Of a stretch of DNA of 64,000 nt, positions 20,063-30,367 are shown piece by piece. The position numbers were made by a program, and so were the translations under genes. The notes under the pieces are model-generated. The model did not search any database. It had not been told where the DNA came from and saw nothing but the letters and a program-made list of their open reading frames with translations. Source of the DNA: Pyropia yezoensis (Eukaryota > Rhodophyta > Bangiophyceae > Bangiales > Bangiaceae); NCBI GenBank assembly GCA_009829735.1, contig CM020618.1, forward strand, positions 6,508,882-6,572,881. The letters are read 5' to 3'. The stretch's first letter is position 1; each line of letters starts with the position of its first letter.

Positions 20063-22267
20063 GGCTATGTTGGCAAATGAGTGACGACTATTTTTTCTTC
20101 TCCGTTGCTTGCTGTTCGGTTCCGACTTTGGTTTCCAGGGCTGTTCTCATAGCTTCAGACTGCGTCGTGGATCCACATGCCCGTGCAGTACCGAAGGCGA
20201 TGTTCACGCGGCAGGAACATTGTGGGGAGCCTTTTGTCCTCGTTGGAAGAAAACCCGTTTGTTCGCTCACGGACAAACCCCGTCTTGTTCGCGTTCCGAC
20301 AAAGCTCCTTTTTTCGTCGTACGGAAAAATAGTGTCTTGGGGGGCGGGGGGGGAGGAGGAAAGTGCTCTCTCGTTGCATGGAGTTTGGGTCGCTCCCGCC
20401 GCTGCCTGCCCACCTGTGCGCACGCCCGCTTCCCACACTCTGTCTGCGTAGGCCACACGAACAGGTGTAACCATGTGTGAGTAATAGCATCGCGGGTATT
20501 GTTAGCGCCATGCGCATTGCGTTGGAGCATATTCGCAGGCAGGCGTCTACCTAAATAGTCTGCTTCAGCAGCATGGCTAAGACTGAGTTGTGATAGCTGG
20601 TCATGATGCTGTTACAGGCGGACCGAGCCTGTTCTTCCTATGAGAGAAGAAACACCCACCACCTACTTGCTTCAGGCCGAGGATCAATGCACTGTTGAGC
20701 TATACCACATGCATCGGCGTCCACCTCAAGACGGGGAACGAGCATGAGTAATAATATTTTTCTGGTATTGCATGTGAAGCGCCCCATGAAATTTGATACA
20801 TCCAATCCCATGAACACGCTAAATACCATGTATTGTTCATGATCAATGTATACTTCTGGTAAGTGGACGGCAACCACTTCGCTGGGACACTCTGCTGACG
20901 TTCCTGGTCAACACCTCCTTCCGCGTCGCTTGATCGCTTGGTCTCGCCACCGCTGCATTCCTGTGTAATAATAATGCCGCCCTATTGAGCACGCCCCACG
21001 TGCGCTGCAGCCTGGCTGCGACCGACCGCTTGGCCGCGGTGGCGGGCAGCCCCTACAGGTGACCTCGAGGGTCTGCCTGTCCATCCCGGCGGCGCTCGTC
21101 GTCCGGGACCCCGGGACCACTGACGATAGTGCTCTAGGTCACCGCACTGGGCACCGAGACCCTCTGATGACCTCCGTGGACGCGGGTGTAAGTGCTCCAG
21201 CTCCTGTTTTCCGCTTTTTCTCCCGCTCGCTGTTCTATTTTCTTTCTTCCTATGCGTGACTTGCGATGTGTACCCTGCAGGTTTGTCCCCCTGGTGTGCC
21301 GCCTCTGGTGTTGCATCACGGGCGGCGACGGAAGACACGGGCAGGCGCCCCTGCCGCCGGTCGGTGCACGGGCGCGACTGCCCTCACTCCCCAGAGCGTG
21401 ACACGGGCGGCTGTGGGACTGGATGGACCACGAACAGCCCCGTTGGGACCCCCCTGAGACGGCCAGGGGGCTGGTGACTTGCGCAGCGCGGCCTCATGGG
21501 GGTGGCCTGTGCTGGGCTGCAGCGCAGCGTCGAAAGGTTGAGGGAGAGGGGCGGCAGGAGAGAGGTAGACGGAACGGGGTACTCGCGGGAGGGCGCGACG
21601 TCCGGCTCCCTGGTCCGCCCTCCCCCCTGTCGTCGTTCTGTGCGTGCGTTTGCCATGACCTCGTCTCCGGCGGCCTAGGACGTGGCAGATGTGGTCGCAC
21701 CACCACCCCTTTTGCGGCGCGATTGGCCTCCCGGACGAGCACCGCACTCAACAGCCCCACTGTCTCACCTCTCTGCAACTGTGCTACGCGGAGCGTGCCT
21801 TTGTGAGCTCGCTCGCACCGGCTGCAAGCCACATCGTGCGACAGGGGGTGGCTGCTCCACCTCATCCGCCGCCCAAACCCACATTGTGCGCTCCTTTGCG
21901 CCACCCCTCCGCCGATCCCTTTGCCTGTTCTCCGCTTCGCACCTCACCCTCTTGACTTCTCTGGCAGCGTAGCGGCAGGGATCGCACTGGTAGGCGGCTT
22001 CCGACATCACGCGAACGTGTCACCCATCGACGCGGGACGCGGGTGTTGTGACGGCTGTTGTGGTGCGCGTGCGTCGGGCCTCCCTGTCGCATCGGTGCCT
22101 CTCGGTCGTTGTTTTCTGTTCAACACTGGCACAGGACCTCTTGGTTGGCCGGCGTGACTGGTGCGGCTCTTCCCCCCGTGTGGGTTACTCTGTTGTTCTT
22201 TCTCACTCCGATCTTGGAGATACGTGTGACCTTCCCGTTGCGCCGTGGTTCATAGACAAGCGGATTG
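20063..22267. other. Intergenic or unresolved; possible remnants and UTR introns
   Basis: No gene can be supported. At 20230-20335 short imperfect repeats of a GTTCGCxxxxCGGACAAA type occur. The part at 20560-20960 is AT-richer than its surroundings and holds a 79-codon minus-strand frame (20638-20877) without recognised family. The part at 21050-22260 has intron-like signals on the plus strand, such as a CAG/GTGACC donor near 21060 and pyrimidine-rich CAG acceptors near 21279 and 22133. These could be 5' exons of the gene starting at 22268, but no consistent join was found. Confidence 0.4.
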
Positions 22268-23878
22268 ATGCAGCGTCGGTTAGCGGCTGTGGTCCGCACC
22301 TCACGCGGAGGCGGGCCATCTCCCTTGCTCATTGGACCACCGCCAGCCGCCGGCCAGCCCTTGGGGCTTACGCCGCCGTCGACACCGCGTGGATTGGCGA
22401 GGGGATCTCGGGCGTCGGGGTCGGCTGGTGTGGCTGGCAGCGCGAGCGCAGGCTCTGCCGTCACCGAGGACGGTGAGAGCGTAGGCGGGGGAATGGCTGG
22501 TCCCAAGGGGAACCCCAAATGTCCGCCGTTAGGCGCCGGCATTACGGATATGACTTCTCCATTGAACGCGCGAGCCCTCTCTTCCCGGTCGCGGCTGGTC
22601 AAGGGCAAGACCGTTCTACAGCGGATGGGCACCCGCATCCTCCCGACTCCTACCGCAGACGGTGGCAGCGGCCGACGGGGACGCCTGAGCATCGGCACGC
22701 CTAGCGTTGACAGCAATGACGAAACCCCCTCTCACAAGGGCCCTTTTCGCTTGTCCGGTCTTGGCCGCCGCGTCGCATCTGCTGCGGGCCGACGACGCAG
22801 CGGGGCGGGCCTAGGCGGCTCACCTAGCCGGTTGAGCAGTTCTGGCAACGGGAGCCGCAACAGTGGCATTGGTGCAGGCACGCCGGCCGGGGCCGTGGGG
22901 CGGGGCTCCCTCGGCGGCGGGGAGAGCGGGGACGGCTCTATGCCGCAGCGGTGGGCGTCGACGGCGGCGGACATGGACATCTTTGGAGGGGAGCGGCGGG
23001 ATTTCGCGTTGGGGACGGATGGCTCGGGCGGCGCCATCGACCTGGACGTGGCTCGCGAAGGCAACGGCCTCGACGACCTGGATGGCGCCGATGGTGCTCT
23101 GCTTGTTACCGGCAAGTCCGCACCCGAGGGCATTGGCGGCGACGGAGGAGCCGAGGGTGGCGACGGGGGCGACGGGGATGCCCCACCTCGAAGGGTTACC
23201 GATCTGGCTGCCGAGTTTGACAGGCGCGAGCACACCCAGCGCCTAGAGGAAGATGCGGCCGTTGACGCGGCCGCCGCCGGCGGTGGCATGGTGTCTAGAA
23301 AACGGCTACCTGGCGCGCCGGGGGCGGCCCGTATGGCACCGACGGTGCCCTCTTCGTCGTCAGTCTCGTCGGGTGGCCACCCAGGTGGGGAAGATGGGGT
23401 GGGGGGCTCGACGAGCTCCTTGTCGGGCCCGCCAATTCGGGAGGAGCTAACGAGACTCCCCGCTGGGGGCGTTGACCCCGAGGACGCGGACGAGTCTGGG
23501 GAGAAGGCGGCGGCGGCGGCGGCGGCCATTCGAGAGCTCATTGACCGGTTTGAGTCGGTGGAGCTCGCGACGACCCGCGCGAAAGAAATTGAGATGCAGG
23601 CGGCGGCCAACCTGGCGGCTGCAACCGCTGCCGCCCGGGGGGGTGGCGAGACGGATGACGCGGACGCGCTTGCGGCAGGTCTGGCCGACGCACAGGCCGC
23701 CGCCGTGGCCGCATCAGCGACGGCAGCGGCGGTGGAGGCTGTTGCGGCGGGCACACCCGTCGATGCTGCGACCGAAAGCGTGGATGTGGCGTCGTTCGTG
23801 GCGGCGGTGCGGGTGCCAAGTCTGGAGGAGCAGCCGCCCGCCCCGCCGCCACCGCCTCTACCCGCAGCAACCTCTTGA
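22268..23878 (+). CDS. Unknown Ser/Gly/Ala-rich protein
   Basis: A 536-aa frame starts at the ATG at 22268. I do not recognise a family. The N-terminal third is Ser/Gly/Arg-rich with many Ser-Arg and Thr-Pro-Ser elements, as in disordered phosphoproteins. A short ordered-looking stretch, Leu-Val-Lys-Gly-Lys-Thr-Val-Leu-Gln-Arg-Met, lies near residue 110. The middle is Gly/Asp-rich. Residues about 400-480 form a likely Ala-rich helix or coiled coil (Ile-Arg-Glu-Leu-Ile-Asp-Arg-Phe-Glu-Ser-Val-Glu-Leu). The end is Pro-rich. Coding is favoured by the charged helical segment and by the AT-richer tail with a TATATAA just after the stop. Additional upstream exons are possible. Confidence 0.5.
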   Translation: MQRRLAAVVRTSRGGGPSPLLIGPPPAAGQPLGLTPPSTPRGLARGSRASGSAGVAGSASAGSAVTEDGESVGGGMAGPKGNPKCPPLGAGITDMTSPLNARALSSRSRLVKGKTVLQRMGTRILPTPTADGGSGRRGRLSIGTPSVDSNDETPSHKGPFRLSGLGRRVASAAGRRRSGAGLGGSPSRLSSSGNGSRNSGIGAGTPAGAVGRGSLGGGESGDGSMPQRWASTAADMDIFGGERRDFALGTDGSGGAIDLDVAREGNGLDDLDGADGALLVTGKSAPEGIGGDGGAEGGDGGDGDAPPRRVTDLAAEFDRREHTQRLEEDAAVDAAAAGGGMVSRKRLPGAPGAARMAPTVPSSSSVSSGGHPGGEDGVGGSTSSLSGPPIREELTRLPAGGVDPEDADESGEKAAAAAAAIRELIDRFESVELATTRAKEIEMQAAANLAAATAAARGGGETDDADALAAGLADAQAAAVAASATAAAVEAVAAGTPVDAATESVDVASFVAAVRVPSLEEQPPAPPPPPLPAATS

Positions 23879-25227
23879 AATGCCGCCCCCGGGCTCCCGC
23901 TTTTCTGTTTCTTCTTCTTCTACTATATAACCTGTAAGCTGTTTTTTGTTGTCTGTGTGTGGGCGAGGCTGTTTTTTGTTGTCTGTGTGTGGGCGTTCCC
24001 GTTCGTGGTGCTGTATGTGTCGGCGATGAGTTGTTTACTTGTATCCCAGTGGGCAATTGTGTATGACGGGCGGGGTGGGGTTGGGGCAGGTCAGCTGGTT
24101 GCGGAGCAGTGTAGTGACGGCAGCAGAGGCAATGATGCTTCCTCACTGCGAGAGATGCCTTGCTCGAGTCTCAGTGTCGATGGTTCCAACGGGAATACTC
24201 TGGGCGCTACGACCAGATGCTTCCACTTGGCACGACCGGCATTCTGGACGGCTTGACGCCCCTCCCCGCTCCCCCTTCCCCTACCCAAAAGAGTAGGCGC
24301 CAGCACCCACGTCCCCTCCCCTAGGCCGTGTTTTTTCCACCCCCACCCGCCCACCCGCCCACCCGCCCCACTGCCCCAGCTCAACCAGCCACGCCGCCGA
24401 CGCCGACGCCGCGACCAGGGCAGGGACGGCATCCTCCCCTCGACAGCCCACTCCACGCCGATGGGGGGAAGCGCCGGCTACCACCGGCGCGGCGTCCCAC
24501 TCCACGCCGTGGGGGGGGAGCGACGCCACTACGCCAGGTGTCAGCCGGCCACGTACCGCCACAATTGCCGCTGCCGCCGCCACAGCAGCCATCGCCACTG
24601 CTGGTGCCACCGCCGCTGCTGCCACTATAGCCGCTGCTGCCACCGCCACACCGCGGTCAGCAGGCTCGTCCCCCCCCTCGGCGTGGGGTGCAAGTTTAGC
24701 TTGGATGTGGGAGCGGCTGTGGCCGCCTGCGGGCCGGAGCTCTAGGCGCACTGAACAGGCGGGCGGGGCGGGCGGCCTGCACGCGGTCGCGCCGTGACAA
24801 GAGATGGCGCGCAGCATCTGAGCCCTTGCGGATGGTTGTCTGTAGGAGTGTGCGCGCTCTGGCGGTCACCCTGTCAGACATGCCAGCGTGGCGTTGACCG
24901 ACGGGTCGCCCTTCGAGGTCGCAAGGCAACCGCAGGAAAAGACGAGCAAAAAAAAAAAAAAGGACAAAAACGAGTGCCGCTGCACCCAAAGACGCGCCCA
25001 AACGCACTCGGCAACGGCACCATCGCCCACCCCCACGCCTGCAGCGCGAACACCAACAGCAGAACCGTCGATGGGTCGCCACGGGAAACGGTGACCGCGA
25101 GTCACGGCCTCCCCCAACTGCAACGCATGTCGTTCCGTGCCAGCCTCTACCCGGGAGGTCACCCACCTACGTCCCGCCTATCCCCCTCCGGCACTGGCCG
25201 CCGACGCACGTGGCCCCCGTGTGTCTC
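23879..25227. other. Intergenic; 3' UTR with direct repeat, then low-complexity DNA
   Basis: A 30-bp direct repeat lies at 23938-23995. A short (CACCCGCC)n tract is near 24345-24372 and an A13 run near 24950. Frames on both strands here are compositional. No RNA gene was seen. Confidence 0.5.
23938..23995. repeat. 30-bp tandem duplication in a 3' flank
   Basis: Two copies of a unit starting GCTGTTTTTTGTTGTCTGTG lie back to back, about 60 bp after the stop codon of the preceding frame. Confidence 0.85.
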
Positions 25228-26235
25228 CTAGTCCAACCAGTCATCCAGCGGTGTCGCACCGCCGTCGCCCTGGTCCGACGCTGCCGCGGCGCTGGTGCCC
25301 CCCCCCGCCGCACCGGCGCCAACGGCGGCACCCGCACCGCCGGACGGCAAGTCCGCAGACATGTCCAGCCGCTCGCCGGCCGCCCAAAAGTTATCGAAGT
25401 CATAGTGGCGGCGGCTTTCCACAGAGAAAACATTGACAAGCAGGTCACCGTAATCCAACAGAATCCACCCCGAGTCGGGTGTACCTGACACATGCCGCGG
25501 CTTAAGGCTGTGCTCCTTGGCCAGCCGCTCCTGCACCATGTTGGCAATTGCCCGCATCTGCGGCGGGTTGCGCCCCGCTGACACGACAACGTAGCTGGCC
25601 ATGCACGTCAGAGCCGCAATGCGGATGGCCACTGGCTCGACTGCCTTGCGCTCGTCGGCGGCCAGGACAGCCGTGCGAGCAAACGGGGTGATTTCATCCT
25701 CGTCAATGGGCTCCACGACGTAGCAGCCCGCAGTGCCGCCAGGGGCGGTAGAGTCCGCACCCCGGCGGTTGTTTGTGGCCATCGCCTCTTTCCACTCCTT
25801 AAGCTGCGTGTTACGCTTCCCAGACCCGGCCTTCTTGCGCTGCTGGGAAGGAAGGGGGGAGAAGTCCTCGCCGTCCACGTCAACCACCAGCTCCTGCACG
25901 CCGTCAGAGTCGTCGTCTCCATCAAACCCAGCGCCCCATTCCTCCTCCACGTCGGCCAGGGCGTCAGTGAGGCGGTCTTCCGCAGACGCAGCGTCCAGGT
26001 CCACGTCCCAGGCGGGCCCGTCAGCCGCCGGTCGCCCGTCCTCGCCTTCGGTGGCGGCGCTGGGCTGCCCCACCGCCGCCGACATCTGCAGGGCCGCCCG
26101 TGTCAGCCGCAGCGGACGACAGGCGGCCGCTCGACACCTGGCCAGGCCGGCGGGCCGCGAAGGCGCGGCGGGCAGCGCACCTGGCCAGCAGTGCGCTGGG
26201 GGCACGCCCCATGACGGCGCGAAGGCAGCAGCCAT
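25228..26235 (-). CDS. Plastid RsfS/Iojap-type ribosomal silencing factor
   Basis: The product is 335 aa from the ATG at 26235. Residues 1-50 are Ala/Arg/Ser-rich with few acids, as in a plastid transit peptide. An acidic linker (Asp-Glu-rich) and a Lys/Arg patch follow. The RsfS domain spans about residues 200-300. Its landmarks are a Tyr-Val-Val-Val-Ser-Ala-Gly-Arg-Asn-Pro-Pro-Gln-Met strand-helix, then Ala-Ile-Ala-Asn-Met-Val. These are followed by a Gly-Trp-Ile-Leu-Leu-Asp-Tyr-Gly-Asp-Leu-Leu-Val-Asn-Val-Phe core and Arg-Arg-His-Tyr-Asp-Phe-Asp-Asn-Phe-Trp. RsfS binds uL14 on the large ribosomal subunit and blocks subunit joining; plant Iojap acts in plastids. The C-terminal Gly/Ala tail is poorly conserved. 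The gene is divergent from NAPRT. Confidence 0.88.
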   Translation of the reverse strand: MAAAFAPSWGVPPAHCWPGALPAAPSRPAGLARCRAAACRPLRLTRAALQMSAAVGQPSAATEGEDGRPAADGPAWDVDLDAASAEDRLTDALADVEEEWGAGFDGDDDSDGVQELVVDVDGEDFSPLPSQQRKKAGSGKRNTQLKEWKEAMATNNRRGADSTAPGGTAGCYVVEPIDEDEITPFARTAVLAADERKAVEPVAIRIAALTCMASYVVVSAGRNPPQMRAIANMVQERLAKEHSLKPRHVSGTPDSGWILLDYGDLLVNVFSVESRRHYDFDNFWAAGERLDMSADLPSGGAGAAVGAGAAGGGTSAAAASDQGDGGATPLDDWLD

Positions 26236-27055
26236 GGCAGGTAGCGGAGGGGGGACAAGCCACAGCAGCCAGCAGCAGGAGGCACGAGGCAGGGGGAGAC
26301 GACGTGGAACGGGGAAGGGAAGGGAAGGAGTGGCGCGTAACCTGCGGGGGATGAGTCGCAGAGGCAGTGTTGGCAGGGCACACTGGCGGAGGTGGGCAGA
26401 GCTCCAGTGCGAGGCGAAGTCAACGGCGAGGTGCGAATCGCTCGTGTGCCAGCAGAGAGCTGGCGAGACGACGGCGGCTTGGCAGGCGTTACGTAATTCG
26501 TCGGCTCGATCAAAGTACGCGCGACTTTTCTGAGAGAGAGATTCCTGAGCTCCCAGGAGCCAGTGTATCTACGTTTACATACCTAGATAGTACCCTGACC
26601 TAAAGGCCAGGGAATTGAAGATCTATCAATTCTCTCCGACTTAGTCGAGGTAAAAACTGGGCCACACCAACTTCCCATTGGTCGATGGTGAGTATCCGGC
26701 TAAATGGATGGCTGAGAGCTTGTTTTCCTGTCTTGATACTGATATTGATTTCGCCCAAATACGTAGACAAGATTGGGAAGTAGCAAGAATTGGGAATATA
26801 TCAATACTAGATACTGTGCTAGGAACACGCAGCGGTCACCGGGGAGGTCGGTGCGGGAGCAACGACGGAGGCGGCGTCGGTGACGGAGGCGGCGACGGCG
26901 ACGATAGCCTCGCTAGGTGCCGTATCCCGCGGGCCATCGCGACAGTTGGCGGACACCGCGCCCAGGCCTTGCCTAGTGCGGCGGCGGCGGCCACGCAGGG
27001 TGCCATCCGCGCCGCGGGCGGCTCGGGTACGGGACGTTCAGGGGGAACCAACGTG
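26236..27055. other. Divergent promoter region with an AT-rich island
   Basis: The region lies between the RsfS and NAPRT start codons. The part at 26505-26830 is strikingly AT-rich with clusters such as ATATATCAATACTAGATACT, while both sides are GC-rich. The NAPRT frame remains open through the island to an ATG at 26678, but that extension resembles no NAPRT N-terminus. Confidence 0.6.
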
Positions 27056-29005
27056 ATGGGCAGCCCAATTGGGCCGTTGCTGACCGACCTTTACCAGTTG
27101 ACGATGGCCTACACACACTGGCAGGCCGGCCGCCACACCCAACAAGCGGCATTTGACCTCTTCTTCCGCTCACCGCCCTTTCACGGCGAGTACTGCGTCT
27201 TTGCCGGACTGGAAGATGTGCTCACCTTCTTGGACAAGTATGCCTTCACAGCCGATGACGTGGACTACCTGCGTTCTCAAGTGATGGTCGACGCGGAGTC
27301 CGGCTTTTTTTCTTGGCTCTTGGCCCTCCGTCCCGCGGAGCTGACCGTTCGGGCCCTGCCAGAAGGCACCGTTGCCTTTCCCCACGTTCCCATGATGACC
27401 ATCTCGGGTCCCCTTGGGTTTGTCCAGCTTCTCGAGTCGACGCTCCTCAACCTTGTTAACTACGCTTCGCTTGTGGCGACCAACGCGGCGCGTCACCGAC
27501 TAGCTGCTGGTCGCAGCGCCAACCTGCTGGAGTTTGGCCTCCGTCGCGCACAGGGGCCGGACGGGGCCATGACAGCCTCACGCTATGCGTATGTGGGGGG
27601 GTTTGACGGGACGAGTAATGTTGCTGCTGGACGCGCCTTTGGCATCCCGACGGTGGGAACCCATGCGCATTCTTACGTGCAGTGCTTTTCATCGTTGTCG
27701 GATGTGCAAGTGGACACGATTGCTGCGCCGGCGGCTGCTGATGGAACGGCGGAGACCGTCCCATTTCTGGCCTCTGTCCTGGCCATTCGGGCACGGCTTG
27801 GCTATCACACCAAGGATGGTGAGCTGGCTGCTTTTATCTGTTACGCACAGTCCTTCCCTCGCTCCTTCCTCGCCCTCGTTGACACGTACGACACGCTTGC
27901 CAGCGGGGTACCCAACTTCATCTGTGTCGCTGCCGCTCTCCTCTCTGTTGGTCACACCCCGCGGGGGATCCGGCTCGATTCGGGTGACCTTGCGCTCCTG
28001 TCCAAGCGCTCTCGGGTGATGCTGGCTGACGCGGACGCGGCGCTGGGCCTGAATGGCGCCCTGGCCGATGTCCCAATTGTGGCAAGCAACGACATTAGCG
28101 AGACGACGCTGCACAGTCTTCAGTCGCAGGGCCATGCGCTCACCGGCTATGGGATCGGTACGAACCTGGTGACGTGCGCAACGCAGCCTGCGTTGGGTGG
28201 TGTTTTTAAGCTCGTTTCCCTGGGTGGGGTGCCCAAGGTCAAGCTCAGTGAGGACGTAGCCAAGCTGTCCATTCCTGGCGAAAAGACTGCCTACCGGTTG
28301 TACGGGGCAGAAGGCACCCCACTGGTGGACCTCATGATGCTGGCAACTGAGGCGGCACCCATGGTGGGTGTGCCAGTCCTTTGCCGCCACCCGTTTGTGG
28401 AGGGCAGCCGCTGCCTTGTTCGGCCAGCGCGCGTCGAGTGCCTCTACGTGACTGTGTGGTCGGGACATTGCCGATCAGATGACCCCCCGCGGGGGGTTCG
28501 GTCGTATCTCGAGGAGGTCCGAAGGAGGGTGGCGGAGCAAGTGTGGGCTTTGCCGGCCGAGCACACCCGCAGCCTCAACCCCACACCCTACAAAGTGTCG
28601 GTGTCGGAGGCACTTTTTTCGCTTACCCACAAGCGTACGTTCCGAGGGCTCCTGCCACGGGGTGGTGCCACGACGGCTGCAGACTTTGGCATATCGACAA
28701 AGCAATGTGGGCTGCGATCGGCGTGGAACGGGCGGCTGGGCCTGCGACCGGGGGCGATGGGCGTGGGTGCGGGCGCGACGTTTGGTCGCACCGCTTACGC
28801 TCGTTGGTATGACATGACGCTCCTTTGGTGTGGTGCCCCTCTTTTACTGACTGGATGGTCTGCACGATGGTGGTGTGGCCCGTCCGTGGCTGGCGCTGAC
28901 ATGATCATCCAAAACTTGAGCGGTGGGTGCTTGTTGTTCCGGGTGCCCTTGCTTGCCACTGCTTCAGTGTGGCTGGCAGAGGCTCCTCTGCGGATGCTGT
29001 CGTAG
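27056..29005 (+). CDS. Nicotinate phosphoribosyltransferase (NAPRT), two exons
   Basis: Predicted exons are 27056-28634 and 28968-29005, giving 538 aa, close to animal and plant NAPRT length. The enzyme makes nicotinate mononucleotide from nicotinate, PRPP and ATP in NAD salvage (Preiss-Handler) in the cytosol. Landmarks in order: Pro-Leu-Leu-Thr-Asp-Leu-Tyr-Gln-Leu-Thr-Met-Ala near the start, Gly-Glu-Tyr-Cys-Val-Phe-Ala-Gly-Leu, Leu-Leu-Glu-Phe-Gly-Leu-Arg-Arg, Gly-Gly-Phe-Asp-Gly-Thr-Ser-Asn-Val, Gly-Thr-His-Ala-His-Ser, Ile-Arg-Leu-Asp-Ser-Gly-Asp-Leu, and Gly-Ile-Gly-Thr-Asn-Leu-Val. Read straight on, the frame loses similarity after Leu-Thr-His-Lys. A GTACGT donor at 28635 joined to CAG at 28967 restores Leu-Trp-Leu-Ala-Glu-Ala-Pro and a stop, the family's usual ending (plants Leu-Trp-Leu-Asn-Glu-Ala-Pro). 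The ATG at 27056 is preferred; 26678 is in frame upstream. Confidence 0.93.
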   Translation: MGSPIGPLLTDLYQLTMAYTHWQAGRHTQQAAFDLFFRSPPFHGEYCVFAGLEDVLTFLDKYAFTADDVDYLRSQVMVDAESGFFSWLLALRPAELTVRALPEGTVAFPHVPMMTISGPLGFVQLLESTLLNLVNYASLVATNAARHRLAAGRSANLLEFGLRRAQGPDGAMTASRYAYVGGFDGTSNVAAGRAFGIPTVGTHAHSYVQCFSSLSDVQVDTIAAPAAADGTAETVPFLASVLAIRARLGYHTKDGELAAFICYAQSFPRSFLALVDTYDTLASGVPNFICVAAALLSVGHTPRGIRLDSGDLALLSKRSRVMLADADAALGLNGALADVPIVASNDISETTLHSLQSQGHALTGYGIGTNLVTCATQPALGGVFKLVSLGGVPKVKLSEDVAKLSIPGEKTAYRLYGAEGTPLVDLMMLATEAAPMVGVPVLCRHPFVEGSRCLVRPARVECLYVTVWSGHCRSDDPPRGVRSYLEEVRRRVAEQVWALPAEHTRSLNPTPYKVSVSEALFSLTHKRTFRGLLPRGGATTAADFGISTKQCGLRSAWNGRLGLRPGAMGVGAGATFGRTAYARWYDMTLLWCGAPLLLTGWSARWWCGPSVAGADMIIQNLSGGCLLFRVPLLATASVWLAEAPLRMLS

Positions 29006-30367
29006 GAGCGTGCGTTTGTTCGCGAATGGACGGGCGTCTCTCGCTTGCCGCCCTCGCACATACGATGCGGCTGCCCTGGAGATGAAGTGCCGCGCCGTCC
29101 TCGGCTTCCTTGGCCCCACGGTCTTCCCCTCCGAGGCGGAGCACGACGGGCTCGCTGCCATTTGCTTTCGCCCCGCTCATGATGCGGTCGTACAGGCAGT
29201 GGAGACGGCATGGCCGGCAGGGCTCCGGCCGGGTGGGGGTGGTGCTTGCGGCAGGCTTGCGCCATGGGGGCTGCACTGCCGTCGCCCGCTTTCTCCTCCG
29301 CCACCTCCGCCGCCGTCACGCTTGCGGGTGCGTTTGGTGCCCGCCTGGGGACCGTCACAGCGGGTCGGGTGGGGGTGGGGACGGCCAGAGTGGCCTGCCA
29401 GTTGTGCTGCTTTGACGGGGCTACGAGGGCGTTTATGTGGGGGTTGTCGTTGCGCGCTTACACGATGACGCTGTGGGCGGTGTCACTGGGCACTCAGCCA
29501 CACGACTGTGGCAGCGACACCGGCGGCGGCGGCAGTGGCGGCGGCGGCGGTTGCGGCGGGCGCCCTCCTGTTCTGAAGGCACCCCGCTGGGTGGATTGTC
29601 TGTTGCTGTTGGCAGGTAGCGACACGGACGGCCTCAAGATTGTCCTGCCTAGCCAGGGGTTGGTGGGCTTTCTGGCTCACCGCCGCTCGCTTCGCGGCCG
29701 TCGCCGCCCCATGCTGTGCACCGGACAGGGGACTTGCGACGGCCGACTGAGCGGGACGCTCCCTCTGGCTGTCGCTCTTGGCTGCCCAGTCCATCGTGTA
29801 CGACCCGATGGAAAGCCTCGGGGTGGGTGGGGGTGGCGTGGGGGAGGCTGCGGAAGGGTGGCTTCAAGGGGAGAGGCGCCGACTTGACCATGGCCCTGCT
29901 TCTTTTTTCCTTTCTCTTTTTTGTGTGAGCGGCCACCGGGAGTGGCGGCGCCCTTACCCGGCGGCAGGGCGCGCACCATGCCCCGTGGGCGGTTGGCAGC
30001 CATGTACCAATACCAGGGCGGCTGCGCCGAGTTGCGGGCGGCGCTGTCCGGAGGTCGTGCTCGACCCCGGTGGGTTTCGCACACGACGCCCCCCCCCCTG
30101 GCCGCCCCCTGGTCGGTAGGCGGCGGTGGCGGTTCCGCTTGCAAGACTGGACACACGCCGCGAGGATGTTGATGGGTGGGCCAGGCAGGGGGCGGCAGAG
30201 GGGAGCGCCCGTCCATGGCTGTCTATGGCTGATGGGATGAAGGGGCGGGGGGGCAAGGAGGGAGGACGACGCCCACACAGAGTGAAAAAAAGTCCGGCCC
30301 TGTGAGGTGGAGCAGGGGGAGGGGGCGCCAACGCGGCCCCCATCCCGCTCTCTTTTCTTTTACATGC
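29006..30367. other. Unassigned; overlapping plus-strand frames, possible multi-exon gene
   Basis: Plus-strand frames at about 29083-29230, 29210-29887 and 29778-30119 contain non-simple sequence, for example Leu-Gly-Phe-Leu-Gly-Pro-Thr-Val-Phe-Pro near 29105 and Pro-Arg-Trp-Val-Asp-Cys-Leu-Leu-Leu-Leu near 29585. They could be parts of a spliced or frameshifted gene. I could not find consistent joins or a family, so no CDS is called. Confidence 0.3.

Noticed and set aside
26678-27055. Upstream NAPRT start at 26678
   Set aside because: It would add 126 residues coded partly by the AT-rich island, with no similarity to NAPRT N-termini.
28635-28967. Read-through of the NAPRT frame into 107 extra codons
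   Set aside because: Similarity stops exactly at a GTACGT donor, and the conserved ending reappears after a CAG acceptor, so this is read as an intron.
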